Below, in pieces: positions 1-7,941 of a stretch of DNA of 64,000 bases. This DNA is from JAGQYP01 sp041392305. Its GTDB lineage: Bacteria; Bacteroidota; Bacteroidia; Flavobacteriales_D; Crocinitomicaceae. The first letter of the stretch is position 1. Every line of letters begins with the position of its first letter. The stretch spans positions 47,966 to 111,965 of the forward strand of contig JAWKMJ010000014.1 of assembly GCA_041392305.1 (NCBI GenBank). Direction: 5' to 3'. Both the position numbers and the translations under genes were made by a program. A model generated the notes under the pieces. It did no database searches and was not told the origin of the DNA. It saw only the letters and a list, made by a program, of their open reading frames with translations.

Positions 1-677
1 TTGGTTTGGACGTAATACAACAATGAATGATGCAAGTTATAATAGTAAGCCGATCGAACATCGTCAAACTTTTTCTCTCGGGTGGGGTCGTATTTAATCT
101 CATCAAAAGTTTTACCATTCCAAAGCATCGATTGGGTTCTAAAGAGCATCAATTTTTGGTATGCGTACAAATAATAGCTGCGACCCACCCATCTGGCAGT
201 GGTAATGGATCGATTAATTTGATTTACAAATTCTTTGTTTTTTTGGGTGTAGAATTTCAGCTCGGTTTCTTTTAATATAACTTCCATGTAATAAGTAAAC
301 CGTTCATGTTTTTCAATGTTTTTCTTAATAGCATTACATTTTTTAAGAGCTTGAGTGTACAACTTTTTTTTAATCAAAAGATCAATTTCAGTGAGTTCGT
401 TCCGGATAATGAAATCTATATTCGATTTCCTATGAAATTCACGCATACTTGAAAGTAAGGCCCTGTATAGCTGATTCTTTATGGTTGGAAGGATTGCAAC
501 AAACTTTTTGCCCTTAAATATTTTTATAAGTTCTTTTTCATCGTATTCATTGGCTTTGGCAACCTCCTTATACAAAGTAAATATATGATTTTCAGGAACT
601 TGTTTTTTCTGTTCCAGAACAAATTGTCTTTTTTCCATTTTAGACATGGATTGAATAAGCTCTATAAGATGATCCAT
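1..677 (-). CDS. Hypothetical helical protein, C-terminus cut by window edge
   Basis: An open frame runs on the minus strand from an ATG at 677 to the left edge without a stop, giving 225 codons. I do not recognise the family. The visible part is rich in Lys, Glu, Ile, Leu and Tyr and looks all-helical, with spaced aromatic and aliphatic residues as in TPR-like solenoids. It has no signal peptide and starts MDHLIELIQSMSKMEKRQF, so it is probably cytoplasmic. It diverges from the PorP/SprF gene. The clean reading over 675 bases with normal codon use supports a real gene. The rest lies outside the window, so no function is proposed. Confidence 0.75.
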   Translation of the reverse strand, partial: MDHLIELIQSMSKMEKRQFVLEQKKQVPENHIFTLYKEVAKANEYDEKELIKIFKGKKFVAILPTIKNQLYRALLSSMREFHRKSNIDFIIRNELTEIDLLIKKKLYTQALKKCNAIKKNIEKHERFTYYMEVILKETELKFYTQKNKEFVNQINRSITTARWVGRSYYLYAYQKLMLFRTQSMLWNGKTFDEIKYDPTREKKFDDVRSAYYYNLHHSLLYYVQT

Positions 678-884
678 TTAGAAGATATATAATTTAGTCT
701 TTTGACATGTCACTAAACACTAATTTAGATAGAAATACGAAATAATTTGTCGATTAGAAAATATAAAAATATTAAATAGTGATTTTTAAATGAGAATAGA
801 ATCGCTTAATTTCCTTTCAGAATGAATAGAGAGATTTAAGTATTTAGTTAAAAAATCTCTACTACTACTTTGTCATAAATATTT

Positions 885-912
885 ACGGGGGCTTCGGCTT
901 CCGTTTTTTTTT
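885..912 (+). terminator. UUCG-loop intrinsic terminator in a divergent gap
   Basis: An 8-bp stem (two G-U pairs) closed by C(UUCG)G spans 885-904 and is followed by a T-run at 904-912. It points rightward, but no plus-strand gene lies to its left in the gap 678-971. It is therefore either an attenuator before the PorP/SprF gene or the end of an unseen short transcript. I saw no good TAnnTTTG promoter before it. The rest of the gap is AT-rich with no ORF. Confidence 0.65.
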
Positions 913-971
913 GGTAACATATTTTACCTTTTTTCAGTATACATGTTGGAATAAGCTAATCAATTATCGCT

Positions 972-2024
972 ATGATAAAAAAAGGAATTTTGATCATTGC
1001 TGTGCTCTTAGTATCTGTAATTGGAAAAGGACAGGACATTCATTTTTCACAGATTTATAATAGTGCGTTGCATTTAAACCCTGCACTAACAGGTTCATTT
1101 GATGGTAATTTTAGGGTAAATCTTAACTGGAAAGATCAATGGAGAACGGTTGGAAAATCTTTTCAAACTTATGCATTATCTTTTGATCAAAATGTGCTAA
1201 AAACTAAAGTGGGAAAGGCCTATTTTGCTTATGGAATCTCTTTTTATCAGGATATTGCTGGTGAAGTAAAACTAGGTACTACTCGGGTTCAAGGAAGTCT
1301 TGCTGCCTATATTTGGGCAGGAAAAAAAGGACGAATTTCCTTAGGTTTGCAAGCAGGCTGGGGAAGGGTTGGAGTGGATCCTACAAGAATGCGTTGGGGA
1401 ACACAGTATGATGGTTTGCAATACAATCCTTTTCTACCAAGTGGAGAAACAAATCAATTTAATCCGTTCAGTTTTGCCGATGTGTCAGCAGGAATGACTT
1501 ATTGGTTTTCTTCTTCAGGAAATCGTGTAACGCATGATGATGCAAAAGATTTTCGGATAGGGGTGGCTGTGCATCATTTGAACAAACCACGGAACGCCTA
1601 TTACACAGATGAGCGATTGCCAATGAAAATCGTGGTACATGGAAATGGATTTTTTGGAATCAGGAACACGACTTTCGGGATTTGGCCAAGTTTTTCCTTT
1701 ATCTATCAGAAACCGCATTGGGAGTTAATGGTTGGAACGTTATTTAGAACTACTATAAATGGTAAGGCCAGAATAACGGGATTCAGAAAGGAAATGGCTC
1801 TGTCTTTTGGAGGGCACTTTAGAATCTCCTCGCCATTTGATGCTTTTATTCCAGAGATGTTTTTTGAAATAGAAGGAGTTGGGATAGGGGTAACCTATGA
1901 TGTGAACATTTCATCTCTGAGCACCGCTTCGCATTTACAAGGAGGAATCGAATTGTCATTGAGATATATAATGGATGATAAATATTATTACCAAAGACCC
2001 ACACGCAGAGTCCCCTCCTTTTAA
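972..2024 (+). CDS. PorP/SprF family type IX secretion-associated outer-membrane protein
   Basis: The product has 350 residues with a cleavable signal (about 1-20, ending in GKGQ) and then DIHFSQIYNSALHLNPALTG, the hallmark start of the PorP/SprF family. The remainder alternates short hydrophobic strands and Gly/aromatic turns, as expected for an outer-membrane beta-barrel. In this family PorP anchors the T9SS trans-envelope complex and SprF supports export of the adhesin SprB. Paralogues are numerous in Flavobacteriales, so the exact partner cannot be told. No SprB-like gene is adjacent; the nearest T9SS cargo is about 10 kb away. The start is ATG 972, just before the signal peptide. Confidence 0.88.
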   Translation: MIKKGILIIAVLLVSVIGKGQDIHFSQIYNSALHLNPALTGSFDGNFRVNLNWKDQWRTVGKSFQTYALSFDQNVLKTKVGKAYFAYGISFYQDIAGEVKLGTTRVQGSLAAYIWAGKKGRISLGLQAGWGRVGVDPTRMRWGTQYDGLQYNPFLPSGETNQFNPFSFADVSAGMTYWFSSSGNRVTHDDAKDFRIGVAVHHLNKPRNAYYTDERLPMKIVVHGNGFFGIRNTTFGIWPSFSFIYQKPHWELMVGTLFRTTINGKARITGFRKEMALSFGGHFRISSPFDAFIPEMFFEIEGVGIGVTYDVNISSLSTASHLQGGIELSLRYIMDDKYYYQRPTRRVPSF

Positions 2025-2072
2025 GAAAAAGTCCATTCATCATAATAATTTTTTAATGAAGGATTAATCTTA

Positions 2073-2080
2073 TATATTTG
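2073..2080 (+). promoter_or_regulatory. Bacteroidota -7 element (TATATTTG)
   Basis: This is a perfect TAnnTTTG match 22 bases before ATG 2102. It overlaps an in-frame upstream TTG at 2078, which argues that the TTG is not the start of the solute-binding protein. Confidence 0.55.
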
Positions 2081-2101
2081 CTTAACATCAATCGGTTCGC
2101 A

Positions 2102-3844
2102 ATGAAAATATACGCAACACTATTTCTAACAGCAACACTATTTATAATCGCTGCCTGTGGAGGCGGAAAAAACAAAAACGAACTATCTCTGAAGGAAGGG
2201 AAAGGAGGAATAACACTTGGAGGGGTTTTTAAGGTAAACGAAATCGAAACATTTCGATCTTTATTTCCACTTACAATTACAGACGTTTATTCCTATAGAA
2301 TTGCAAATCAGATTTATCAATCACTATTCAAATTTAACCAGGAAAACCTCAAAGTGGAGACCAATCTTGCAGACTCTTATGAAGTGAGCCAAGACAAATT
2401 AGTATATACAATCAAATTGAAAAAGGGAGTTCATTTTCAAGACAATGATTGTTTTTCTGGTGGAAAAGGGAGGGAGTTTAAAGCTTCGGATGTTAAATAT
2501 TGTTTTGACAAAATATGTGAGTCAATTCCTCAAAATAAAATGTACTGGCTTTTTAAAGATAAGGTTGTTGGCGCTCAGGATTATTTTGAATCAACAAAAA
2601 AAGGAGCTCCACTTAGCGAGGGTATTAAAGGAGTACAAGTTGTAGATGATTACACAATCAAAATTACGTTAGTAGAACCATTTGGAGCCTTTGATCAGAT
2701 ATTGGCGCATATGGGGACGGCGATTTATCCTAAAGAAGCATTTGAAAAATATGGTAAGGATATGCGTGTGAACTGTGTTGGAACCGGCCCATTTGCTTTG
2801 AAAAAAGTAGTAGAAGGTAGAGAAGTCATTTTAGTTAAAAACGAAAATTATTGGGAAGAGGATGAGCATGGAAACAAACTTCCTTATTTAGATGGAATTA
2901 AAGTTTCTTTTATACCTGAAAAGAGTACAGAGTTGAAAGAGTTTCAAAAAGGAAACTTACACATGATTTGGGAAATACCCGTGGATGAAATTCCAAATGT
3001 TATTGGGTCTTTAGAGGAAGCGAAAGAAGGTAAAAACGCTGAATTTATTCTTCAGTCTTCTCATAGTTTATCTGTTCAATATTATGCCTTTTTATTTACC
3101 CACGAGATTTTTAATGATGTAAACGTTAGAAAGGCTTTCAACATGGCCATTGACCGTGAAGAGTTGGTTGAAGTTACGCTCCAGGGTGAAGGCGATCCTG
3201 CATTTCATGGATTTGTTCCTCCTATGGAAGGTTATCCTCAAGAAAAAGTAAAAGGATATGAGTTTGATGCAGATGAAGCTAGATCATATTTAGCAAAAGC
3301 GGGTTTTGCGAATGGTAAAGGATTTCCAAAGATCAAATTGAATTTGAACAGTGGAGGTAAAACTCAGGAATTGCTTGCCGTGGCGGTAATGAATGAATTA
3401 AAAAAGAATTTAAATGTTGAAATCGAAGTGGAAGTTCTTCCGATGAATCAACATCAAAATGAAATTGAATCAGGTAGAGCAGCATTCTGGAGAATTGGTT
3501 GGGTAGCTGATTATCCGGATCCTGAAAACTTCTTGAATTTGTTTTATAGTAAAAACCTTCCAGAAAATGCATCCGATGATGCGTATATAAATTCTGTTAG
3601 ATACATCAATCCAAAATTTGATGAAGCATTTTTAGCGGCAAGAAGAGAATCAGACCCTCAAAAAAGAATGGAATTGTTCGCAGAGGCAGATCAGATTCTT
3701 ATGGATGACGCTGTAGTAATGCCCTTGTATTACGATGACTATATTCGACTTTTAAATCCTCAAGTTAGAAATTTTCCAATGAATCCATTAGAATATAGAG
3801 ATTTCACCAGAGTCTATTTTGCGAAAGAAAAGAAAAAGAAATAA
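2102..3844 (+). CDS. ABC transporter substrate-binding lipoprotein, family 5 (DppA/OppA-like)
   Basis: The product has 580 residues. The N-terminus carries a lipoprotein signal with lipobox IIAAC, so the protein is probably anchored to a membrane. The body matches the family 5 solute-binding fold: an early segment about entering a translocation or binding site (KVNEIETFRSLFPL), a central motif NVRKAFNMAIDREELV and a late WVADYPDPENFLNLFYS, all typical of peptide-binding proteins. ATG 2102 is preferred over TTG 2078 because it puts the signal peptide at the N-terminus. No permease or ATPase gene is nearby, so it is an orphan in this window. The ligand is most likely an oligopeptide, but this is inferred from the family. 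Confidence 0.88.
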   Translation: MKIYATLFLTATLFIIAACGGGKNKNELSLKEGKGGITLGGVFKVNEIETFRSLFPLTITDVYSYRIANQIYQSLFKFNQENLKVETNLADSYEVSQDKLVYTIKLKKGVHFQDNDCFSGGKGREFKASDVKYCFDKICESIPQNKMYWLFKDKVVGAQDYFESTKKGAPLSEGIKGVQVVDDYTIKITLVEPFGAFDQILAHMGTAIYPKEAFEKYGKDMRVNCVGTGPFALKKVVEGREVILVKNENYWEEDEHGNKLPYLDGIKVSFIPEKSTELKEFQKGNLHMIWEIPVDEIPNVIGSLEEAKEGKNAEFILQSSHSLSVQYYAFLFTHEIFNDVNVRKAFNMAIDREELVEVTLQGEGDPAFHGFVPPMEGYPQEKVKGYEFDADEARSYLAKAGFANGKGFPKIKLNLNSGGKTQELLAVAVMNELKKNLNVEIEVEVLPMNQHQNEIESGRAAFWRIGWVADYPDPENFLNLFYSKNLPENASDDAYINSVRYINPKFDEAFLAARRESDPQKRMELFAEADQILMDDAVVMPLYYDDYIRLLNPQVRNFPMNPLEYRDFTRVYFAKEKKKK

Positions 3845-3848
3845 AATA

Positions 3849-3879
3849 AAAACCCTGATTGTTCAATCAGGGTTTTTTG
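3849..3879. terminator. Bidirectional intrinsic terminator
   Basis: A 12-bp stem AAAACCCTGATT / AATCAGGGTTTT with loop GTTC is followed by T's on the right and by T's on the minus strand at the left. It lies between the convergent solute-binding protein gene and marC. Confidence 0.85.
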
Positions 3880-3880
3880 T

Positions 3881-4477
3881 TTAGAATAAAAGTTTCACAT
3901 TGGTTGAAAAAAGCTTAACTGCAATTGCCATCAGAATAATCCCAAAGACTTTTTTCAATACAACGATTCCAGTATTACCAAGAATCCTTTCAATAATTGA
4001 GGTTGAACGCAACACTAGATATACAATGATCATGTTCAATATGATTGCGATTACGATATTAATTGACTGAAACTCTGCTCGGAGTGATACGATAGTAGTC
4101 ATACTTCCAGCCCCTGCAATTAGAGGAAAAGCAATAGGAACAATAGATGCGGACTTATTTCCTATTTCGTCATCACTACTTTTAAATACTTCAATCCCAA
4201 AGATCATTTCCAATGCTAAACCGAACAGCACCAACGAACCAGCAACAGCAAAGGATTCCACATTGATACCGACTAGTTGTAAGATGCTGGTTCCCAAAAA
4301 AAGAAACACAATCATAATTGCCCCTGCTACCAGAGTGGCTTTACGAGCCTCAATAAACCCTACATCGCCCTTGATTTTTATTAGAATAGGAATGCTACCT
4401 ACAATATCGATAACTGCAAAAAGAATCATGGTCGCAGTACCAATTTCGACCAGATTAAAGGAAGTTAAAAAATTCAT
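3881..4477 (-). CDS. MarC family (UPF0056) integral membrane protein
   Basis: The product has 198 residues with about six hydrophobic segments. It carries family features: an early AVIDIVGSIPI stretch, a conserved ARKATLVAGAIM segment, and PIAFPLIAGAGSMTTIVSL in the middle, which matches the PxAxPLLaGPG motif of MarC proteins. The family was once linked to multiple antibiotic resistance but its real substrate is unknown. It begins two bases after the stop of purN, so the two are likely co-transcribed. There is no obvious functional link to purine synthesis. Confidence 0.88.
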   Translation of the reverse strand: MNFLTSFNLVEIGTATMILFAVIDIVGSIPILIKIKGDVGFIEARKATLVAGAIMIVFLFLGTSILQLVGINVESFAVAGSLVLFGLALEMIFGIEVFKSSDDEIGNKSASIVPIAFPLIAGAGSMTTIVSLRAEFQSINIVIAIILNMIIVYLVLRSTSIIERILGNTGIVVLKKVFGIILMAIAVKLFSTNVKLLF

Positions 4478-4479
4478 AT

Positions 4480-5046
4480 TTATCGTATTATGTTTTCAAT
4501 TATTTGTGGAAAATACATTTGCTCTAATTCTTGCACTTTGGCTCTTATTTCATCAGCTGTTGAGCACGACTGAACATTAACGCGTTTTTGCTCAATAATT
4601 TCCCCCTCATCAAAGTGATCATTCACAAAATGCACTGTAATTCCTGATTCAGTTTCTTTATTTCCAAGGACTGCCTCATGAACTTTCATCCCGTACATTC
4701 CTCTTCCTCCATATTTTGGTAAGAGACTGGGGTGGACATTGATTATTCGTTTAGAAAACGCGTGAATTAAATCGGGGTGAATCTTTCTCAGAAATCCCGC
4801 AAGAACTATAAAGTCAACCTTTCTTTTCAATAATTCTGAAACGATTTTATCTGGTTGATTCGCAAATGTTTCATTATCAAATTCTAAATACTCGATAGAA
4901 TTGTTTTCTGCTATTACTTTGAAACGGGATTTTGGTGTATTACTCACCAGAGGACCTATTTCCACATTGAAATTTCCATTGAAATATTGGATGATGTTTT
5001 CAGCATTGGAGCCTGTTCCGCTTCCAAAGACAGCGATGTGCTTCAT
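4480..5046 (-). CDS. purN: Phosphoribosylglycinamide formyltransferase
   Basis: This cytosolic enzyme of de novo purine synthesis transfers the formyl group of 10-formyl-THF to GAR. The 188-residue protein starts MKHIAVFGSGTGSNAENI, the phosphate-binding N-terminus. The catalytic Asn and His are seen in INVHPSLLPKYGG, and the catalytic Asp lies in VNDHFDEGEI. An in-frame leader of 30 codons exists upstream, but it is hydrophobic/basic and would sit before the family N-terminus, so ATG 5046 is chosen. A TAATTTTG -7 box lies 18 bases upstream. The gene is followed after two bases by marC. Confidence 0.95.
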   Translation of the reverse strand: MKHIAVFGSGTGSNAENIIQYFNGNFNVEIGPLVSNTPKSRFKVIAENNSIEYLEFDNETFANQPDKIVSELLKRKVDFIVLAGFLRKIHPDLIHAFSKRIINVHPSLLPKYGGRGMYGMKVHEAVLGNKETESGITVHFVNDHFDEGEIIEQKRVNVQSCSTADEIRAKVQELEQMYFPQIIENIIR

Positions 5047-5063
5047 TTTTTTCAAATTTGTGG

Positions 5064-5071
5064 CAAAATTA
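5064..5071 (-). promoter_or_regulatory. -7 element for purN-marC (TAATTTTG)
   Basis: This is a perfect TAnnTTTG match on the minus strand, 17 bases before the purN ATG. It predicts a leader of about 14 bases. I saw no clear -33 TTTG. Confidence 0.45.
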
Positions 5072-5136
5072 GACCTTTTTTTCAGTAGGAAATAAAAAGT
5101 AGAGATCAAATCCCTGAGTTTTAGACTAAAAAGCAC

Positions 5137-5169
5137 TTTGTACGTATGAAAAAGTGAAAAATATCTTTG
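5137..5169 (+). promoter_or_regulatory. Promoter of the acpP-fabF-rnc operon
   Basis: A TTTG -33 box (5137-5140) and a TATCTTTG -7 box (5162-5169) are separated by 21 bases, the arrangement described for Bacteroidota housekeeping promoters. The acpP ATG follows 57 bases later. Confidence 0.7.
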
Positions 5170-5226
5170 ATTTAATTGACAGAAATTATTTCTTTGTGGC
5201 TTGAATAAACATTAAAACTTTTTAAA

Positions 5227-5463
5227 ATGTCTGATATCAAATCAAGAGTAGTATCAATTATTGTTGATAAACTAGGAGTTGAAGAGAGTGAAGTTTCTTT
5301 AGAAGCTAGCTTCACAAATGATTTAGGAGCTGACTCGTTGGATACTGTGGAGCTTATTATGGAGTTCGAAAAAGAATTCAACATTGCAATTCCAGATGAT
5401 CAAGCAGAGAAGATCCAAACTGTAGGAGAAGCAGTTTCTTACATCGAGGAGAACGCAAAATAA
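5227..5463 (+). CDS. acpP: Acyl carrier protein
   Basis: This is a 78-residue acidic protein. The phosphopantetheine attachment site is Ser37 in GADSLDTVELIM, and the helix II/III pattern EFEKEFNIAIPDDQAEKI is intact. It carries growing acyl chains for the type II fatty-acid synthase in the cytosol. fabF follows after 29 bases, so substrate carrier and condensing enzyme are co-expressed. Length and motif match the family fully. Confidence 0.97.
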   Translation: MSDIKSRVVSIIVDKLGVEESEVSLEASFTNDLGADSLDTVELIMEFEKEFNIAIPDDQAEKIQTVGEAVSYIEENAK

Positions 5464-5492
5464 ATTTTTACAAGAAATTTTCGGTTTAGTTT

Positions 5493-6746
5493 ATGGAACT
5501 TAAAAGAGTTGTTGTTACGGGGCTTGGTGCGCTTACGCCATTAGGAAATAATACAAATGATTATTGGAATTCCTTAATCAATGGAGTTAGTGGTGCGGCA
5601 CCAATACAAAGCTTTGACGCAACTGAGTTCAAAACTAAATTTGCGTGTGAAATCAAGAATTTTGATGTTCATGATCACATTGATCGCAAAGACGCCAGGA
5701 AATTAGACCAGTTTTCACAATATGCCATAGTTTCTTCTACGGAAGCTATGGCAGATTCTGGCCTTGACCTGGAAAAACTTAACCTTGATCGGTGCGGGGT
5801 CATTTGGGGATCAGGAATAGGCGGACTAAAATCTTTCCAAGACCAGTGTGAGGTCTATTTTTTGGGAGGAGGCGCAAGCAAGTTCAATCCTTTCTTTATT
5901 CCAAAAATGATTGTTGATATAGCACCAGGTCATATTTCAATGAAGTATGGTTTCAGAGGGCCTAATTATGCTACTGTTTCGGCATGTGCTTCTGCTACCA
6001 ATGCTTTAATCGACTCTTTCAACCTTATTCGTCTGGGCAAGGCAGATGTAATTATCTCAGGAGGTTCGGAAGCAGCCGTAAACCAGTGTGGAATCGGAGG
6101 ATTTAATGCTTTAAGAGCGCTTTCAACCAGAAATGATTCCCCGGAAACAGCTTCAAGACCCTTTGATAAGGATCGAGAAGGGTTTGTTTTGGGAGAAGGA
6201 TCTGGAGCTCTTATTATCGAGGAATTAGAGCACGCCAAAGCTAGGGGTGCTAAAATCTATGCAGAAATAGTTGGAGGAGGCTTAACTGCCGATGCTCATC
6301 ATATCACTGCTCCTCATCCGGAAGGACTGGGTGCGAAAAACGTAATGATCTTTGCTTTAGAAGATGCCAATCTAAAACCAGAAGATGTTGATTATATCAA
6401 TGTTCACGGTACATCAACCCCTTTAGGTGATATTGCTGAAACTAAGGCGATCAAAGAAGTTTTCGGACAACATGCTTACAATTTGAATATTTCGTCCACG
6501 AAATCAATGACTGGGCATTTATTGGGAGCAGCAGGAGCTATTGAAGCAATAGCGTGTGTGAAAGCAATTCAGGAGGATATTGTTCCTCCAACAATTAATC
6601 ACTTCACTGATGATCCCGAGATCGATAATGATCTGAATTTCACCTTTAATAAAGCACAGAAGCGCACCGTGAATGTTGCTTTATCAAACACCTTTGGTTT
6701 TGGGGGTCACAATACATCAGTGATTCTTGCCAAATACCAAGGTTAA
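5493..6746 (+). CDS. fabF: 3-oxoacyl-[acyl-carrier-protein] synthase II
   Basis: The 417-residue condensing enzyme elongates acyl-ACP with malonyl-ACP. The start KRVVVTGLGALTPLG is the family signature. The nucleophile is Cys165 in VSACASATNAL; the two active-site histidines are in NVHGTSTPLGD and SMTGHLLGAAG, and the GFGGHN motif ends the fold. It lies between acpP and rnc, an order common in bacteria. Its last 20 bases overlap the proposed start of rnc, which suggests translational coupling. Confidence 0.97.
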   Translation: MELKRVVVTGLGALTPLGNNTNDYWNSLINGVSGAAPIQSFDATEFKTKFACEIKNFDVHDHIDRKDARKLDQFSQYAIVSSTEAMADSGLDLEKLNLDRCGVIWGSGIGGLKSFQDQCEVYFLGGGASKFNPFFIPKMIVDIAPGHISMKYGFRGPNYATVSACASATNALIDSFNLIRLGKADVIISGGSEAAVNQCGIGGFNALRALSTRNDSPETASRPFDKDREGFVLGEGSGALIIEELEHAKARGAKIYAEIVGGGLTADAHHITAPHPEGLGAKNVMIFALEDANLKPEDVDYINVHGTSTPLGDIAETKAIKEVFGQHAYNLNISSTKSMTGHLLGAAGAIEAIACVKAIQEDIVPPTINHFTDDPEIDNDLNFTFNKAQKRTVNVALSNTFGFGGHNTSVILAKYQG

Positions 6747-7476
6747 TTTGAAGGTCAGTTTAAACTTATTCCCAAAGAAAAAATCCAAAGATGAGGTCAA
6801 AATCATCAAATTTGTGATTAGCAAGTTTGGTTATCGACCTAAAAATGTGAATTTGTTTAAAATTGCACTGACACATAAATCACATTCCAATGACAAGGAA
6901 CATCTTGAGTCAAATGAAAGGCTAGAATTTCTTGGTGATTCAATCATAGATGCAATTGTAGCAAATTTGCTTTTCGAAAAATTTCCGGAAGAAGACGAGG
7001 GGTATTTGACAAAACTGAAATCTAAAATAGTAAGTCGAAATTCACTCTCAGAGATTGGACATAATCTAGGAATAGGTCAGTATATCTTTTACAAAAAAGG
7101 ACGTTCTATTAATATGGCCACACTTGAGGGGAATGCTTTTGAAGCTCTTATTGGAGCAATCTATTTAGATGCCAATTACGACACAGCTCGTAAATCCCTT
7201 CTTAATCATGTGTTTCGAAATTATGTGGATCTGAATAGAACAATATCTGAAGAAATCGACTTTAAAAGTAAGTTGTTTATTTTTTCTCAAAAGAATAAAC
7301 TGGAATTGAGTTTTGAAATTGTCAACGAAGAGCACAATGGCAAGCAGATTGTCTATGAGGCCCTTGTCACGATTAACAACCGAGAATGGGGTAAAGGGAG
7401 AGGGACATCCAAGAAAAAGGCTGAGCAGATGGCATCGAAGGAGACCTTAGTCTTAATGGGAGAGCTTCAAAATTAA
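6727..7476 (+). CDS. rnc: Ribonuclease III
   Basis: This double-strand-specific endoribonuclease processes rRNA precursors and structured RNAs. The catalytic signature NERLEFLGDSIIDAIVANLLF lies around residues 63-83, with the second acidic site in EGNAFEALIGAIYLD. A dsRNA-binding domain follows at the C-terminus (FEIVNEEHNGKQIVYEALV to GKGRGTSKKKAEQMASKE). No ATG lies near the N-terminus. The call uses TTG 6727, inside the end of fabF; TTG 6748 just after the fabF stop is an equal alternative. The start is therefore uncertain by a few residues, but the gene is not in doubt. Confidence 0.93.
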   Translation: MPNTKVNLKVSLNLFPKKKSKDEVKIIKFVISKFGYRPKNVNLFKIALTHKSHSNDKEHLESNERLEFLGDSIIDAIVANLLFEKFPEEDEGYLTKLKSKIVSRNSLSEIGHNLGIGQYIFYKKGRSINMATLEGNAFEALIGAIYLDANYDTARKSLLNHVFRNYVDLNRTISEEIDFKSKLFIFSQKNKLELSFEIVNEEHNGKQIVYEALVTINNREWGKGRGTSKKKAEQMASKETLVLMGELQN

Positions 7477-7510
7477 CTATTTCATAAAACTTTAAAATCC
7501 AATTCTTTCT

Positions 7511-7518
7511 TATCTTTG
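7511..7518 (+). promoter_or_regulatory. -7 element at a start codon (TATCTTTG)
   Basis: This TAnnTTTG match lies three bases before ATG 7522. If used with normal spacing, transcription would begin at or next to the start codon, giving a leaderless mRNA. It overlaps an in-frame TTG at 7516, which disfavours that longer start. Confidence 0.4.
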
Positions 7519-7521
7519 ATA

Positions 7522-7938
7522 ATGAAGAAAATCGTCTTAGATCTAGATGAAGGTTTTGAATACGAGGTGATCGGTATTTGTACAAGCATGGTGGATTACC
7601 GTTTGGCTTGGGAAATCAACCAAATGCTTCAATTGAAAATGGCTAGATCTGAAGAAGATTATTATAAAACTAATAAAAAAGGAGAAATCCTTAGTTCCCA
7701 CTCACTTTATGAAGCTATTGATGAAGATCAGAATACAGATTACATTCTGGTTAAAAACAAAAGTAAAGGTAAACTGTTAATTGGAGAACTTGAGATGATT
7801 GATTTTTTTCTATTGGTAAATGATCCAAGGGCAGATGTTTTTGAAATGTCTGCGAACTTGAGATCAATAGAAATGATACAGACCACAGTGGTTGTGGATG
7901 TAGAAGAACACAAAAGTTTTGATCAACTAGTATTTTAA
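7522..7938 (+). CDS. IPExxxVDY family protein
   Basis: The product has 138 residues. The N-terminal half has the family pattern EYEVIGICTSMVDYRLAWEIN, and the C-terminal motif that names the family appears here in a degenerate form, LIGELEMIDFFLLVND (usually IPExxxVDY). It is a Bacteroidota-specific protein of unknown function that usually sits, as here, between rnc and pyk. It has no signal peptide or membrane segment and so is probably cytoplasmic. The gene ends three bases before the pyk start, so the two are very likely co-transcribed. Confidence 0.82.
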   Translation: MKKIVLDLDEGFEYEVIGICTSMVDYRLAWEINQMLQLKMARSEEDYYKTNKKGEILSSHSLYEAIDEDQNTDYILVKNKSKGKLLIGELEMIDFFLLVNDPRADVFEMSANLRSIEMIQTTVVVDVEEHKSFDQLVF

Positions 7939-7941
7939 AGA

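Noticed and set aside
27..275. Plus-strand frame of 82 codons at the left edge
   Set aside because: It lies antisense to the long minus-strand frame 1-677, which has better coding character; no promoter or family match.
2078..2101. Longer start (TTG) for the solute-binding protein
   Set aside because: It would extend the lipoprotein signal and lies inside a perfect -7 box; ATG 2102 fits better.
5047..5136. N-terminal 30-codon extension of purN
   Set aside because: The family N-terminus begins at MKHIAVFGSG; the -7 box lies within the extension.
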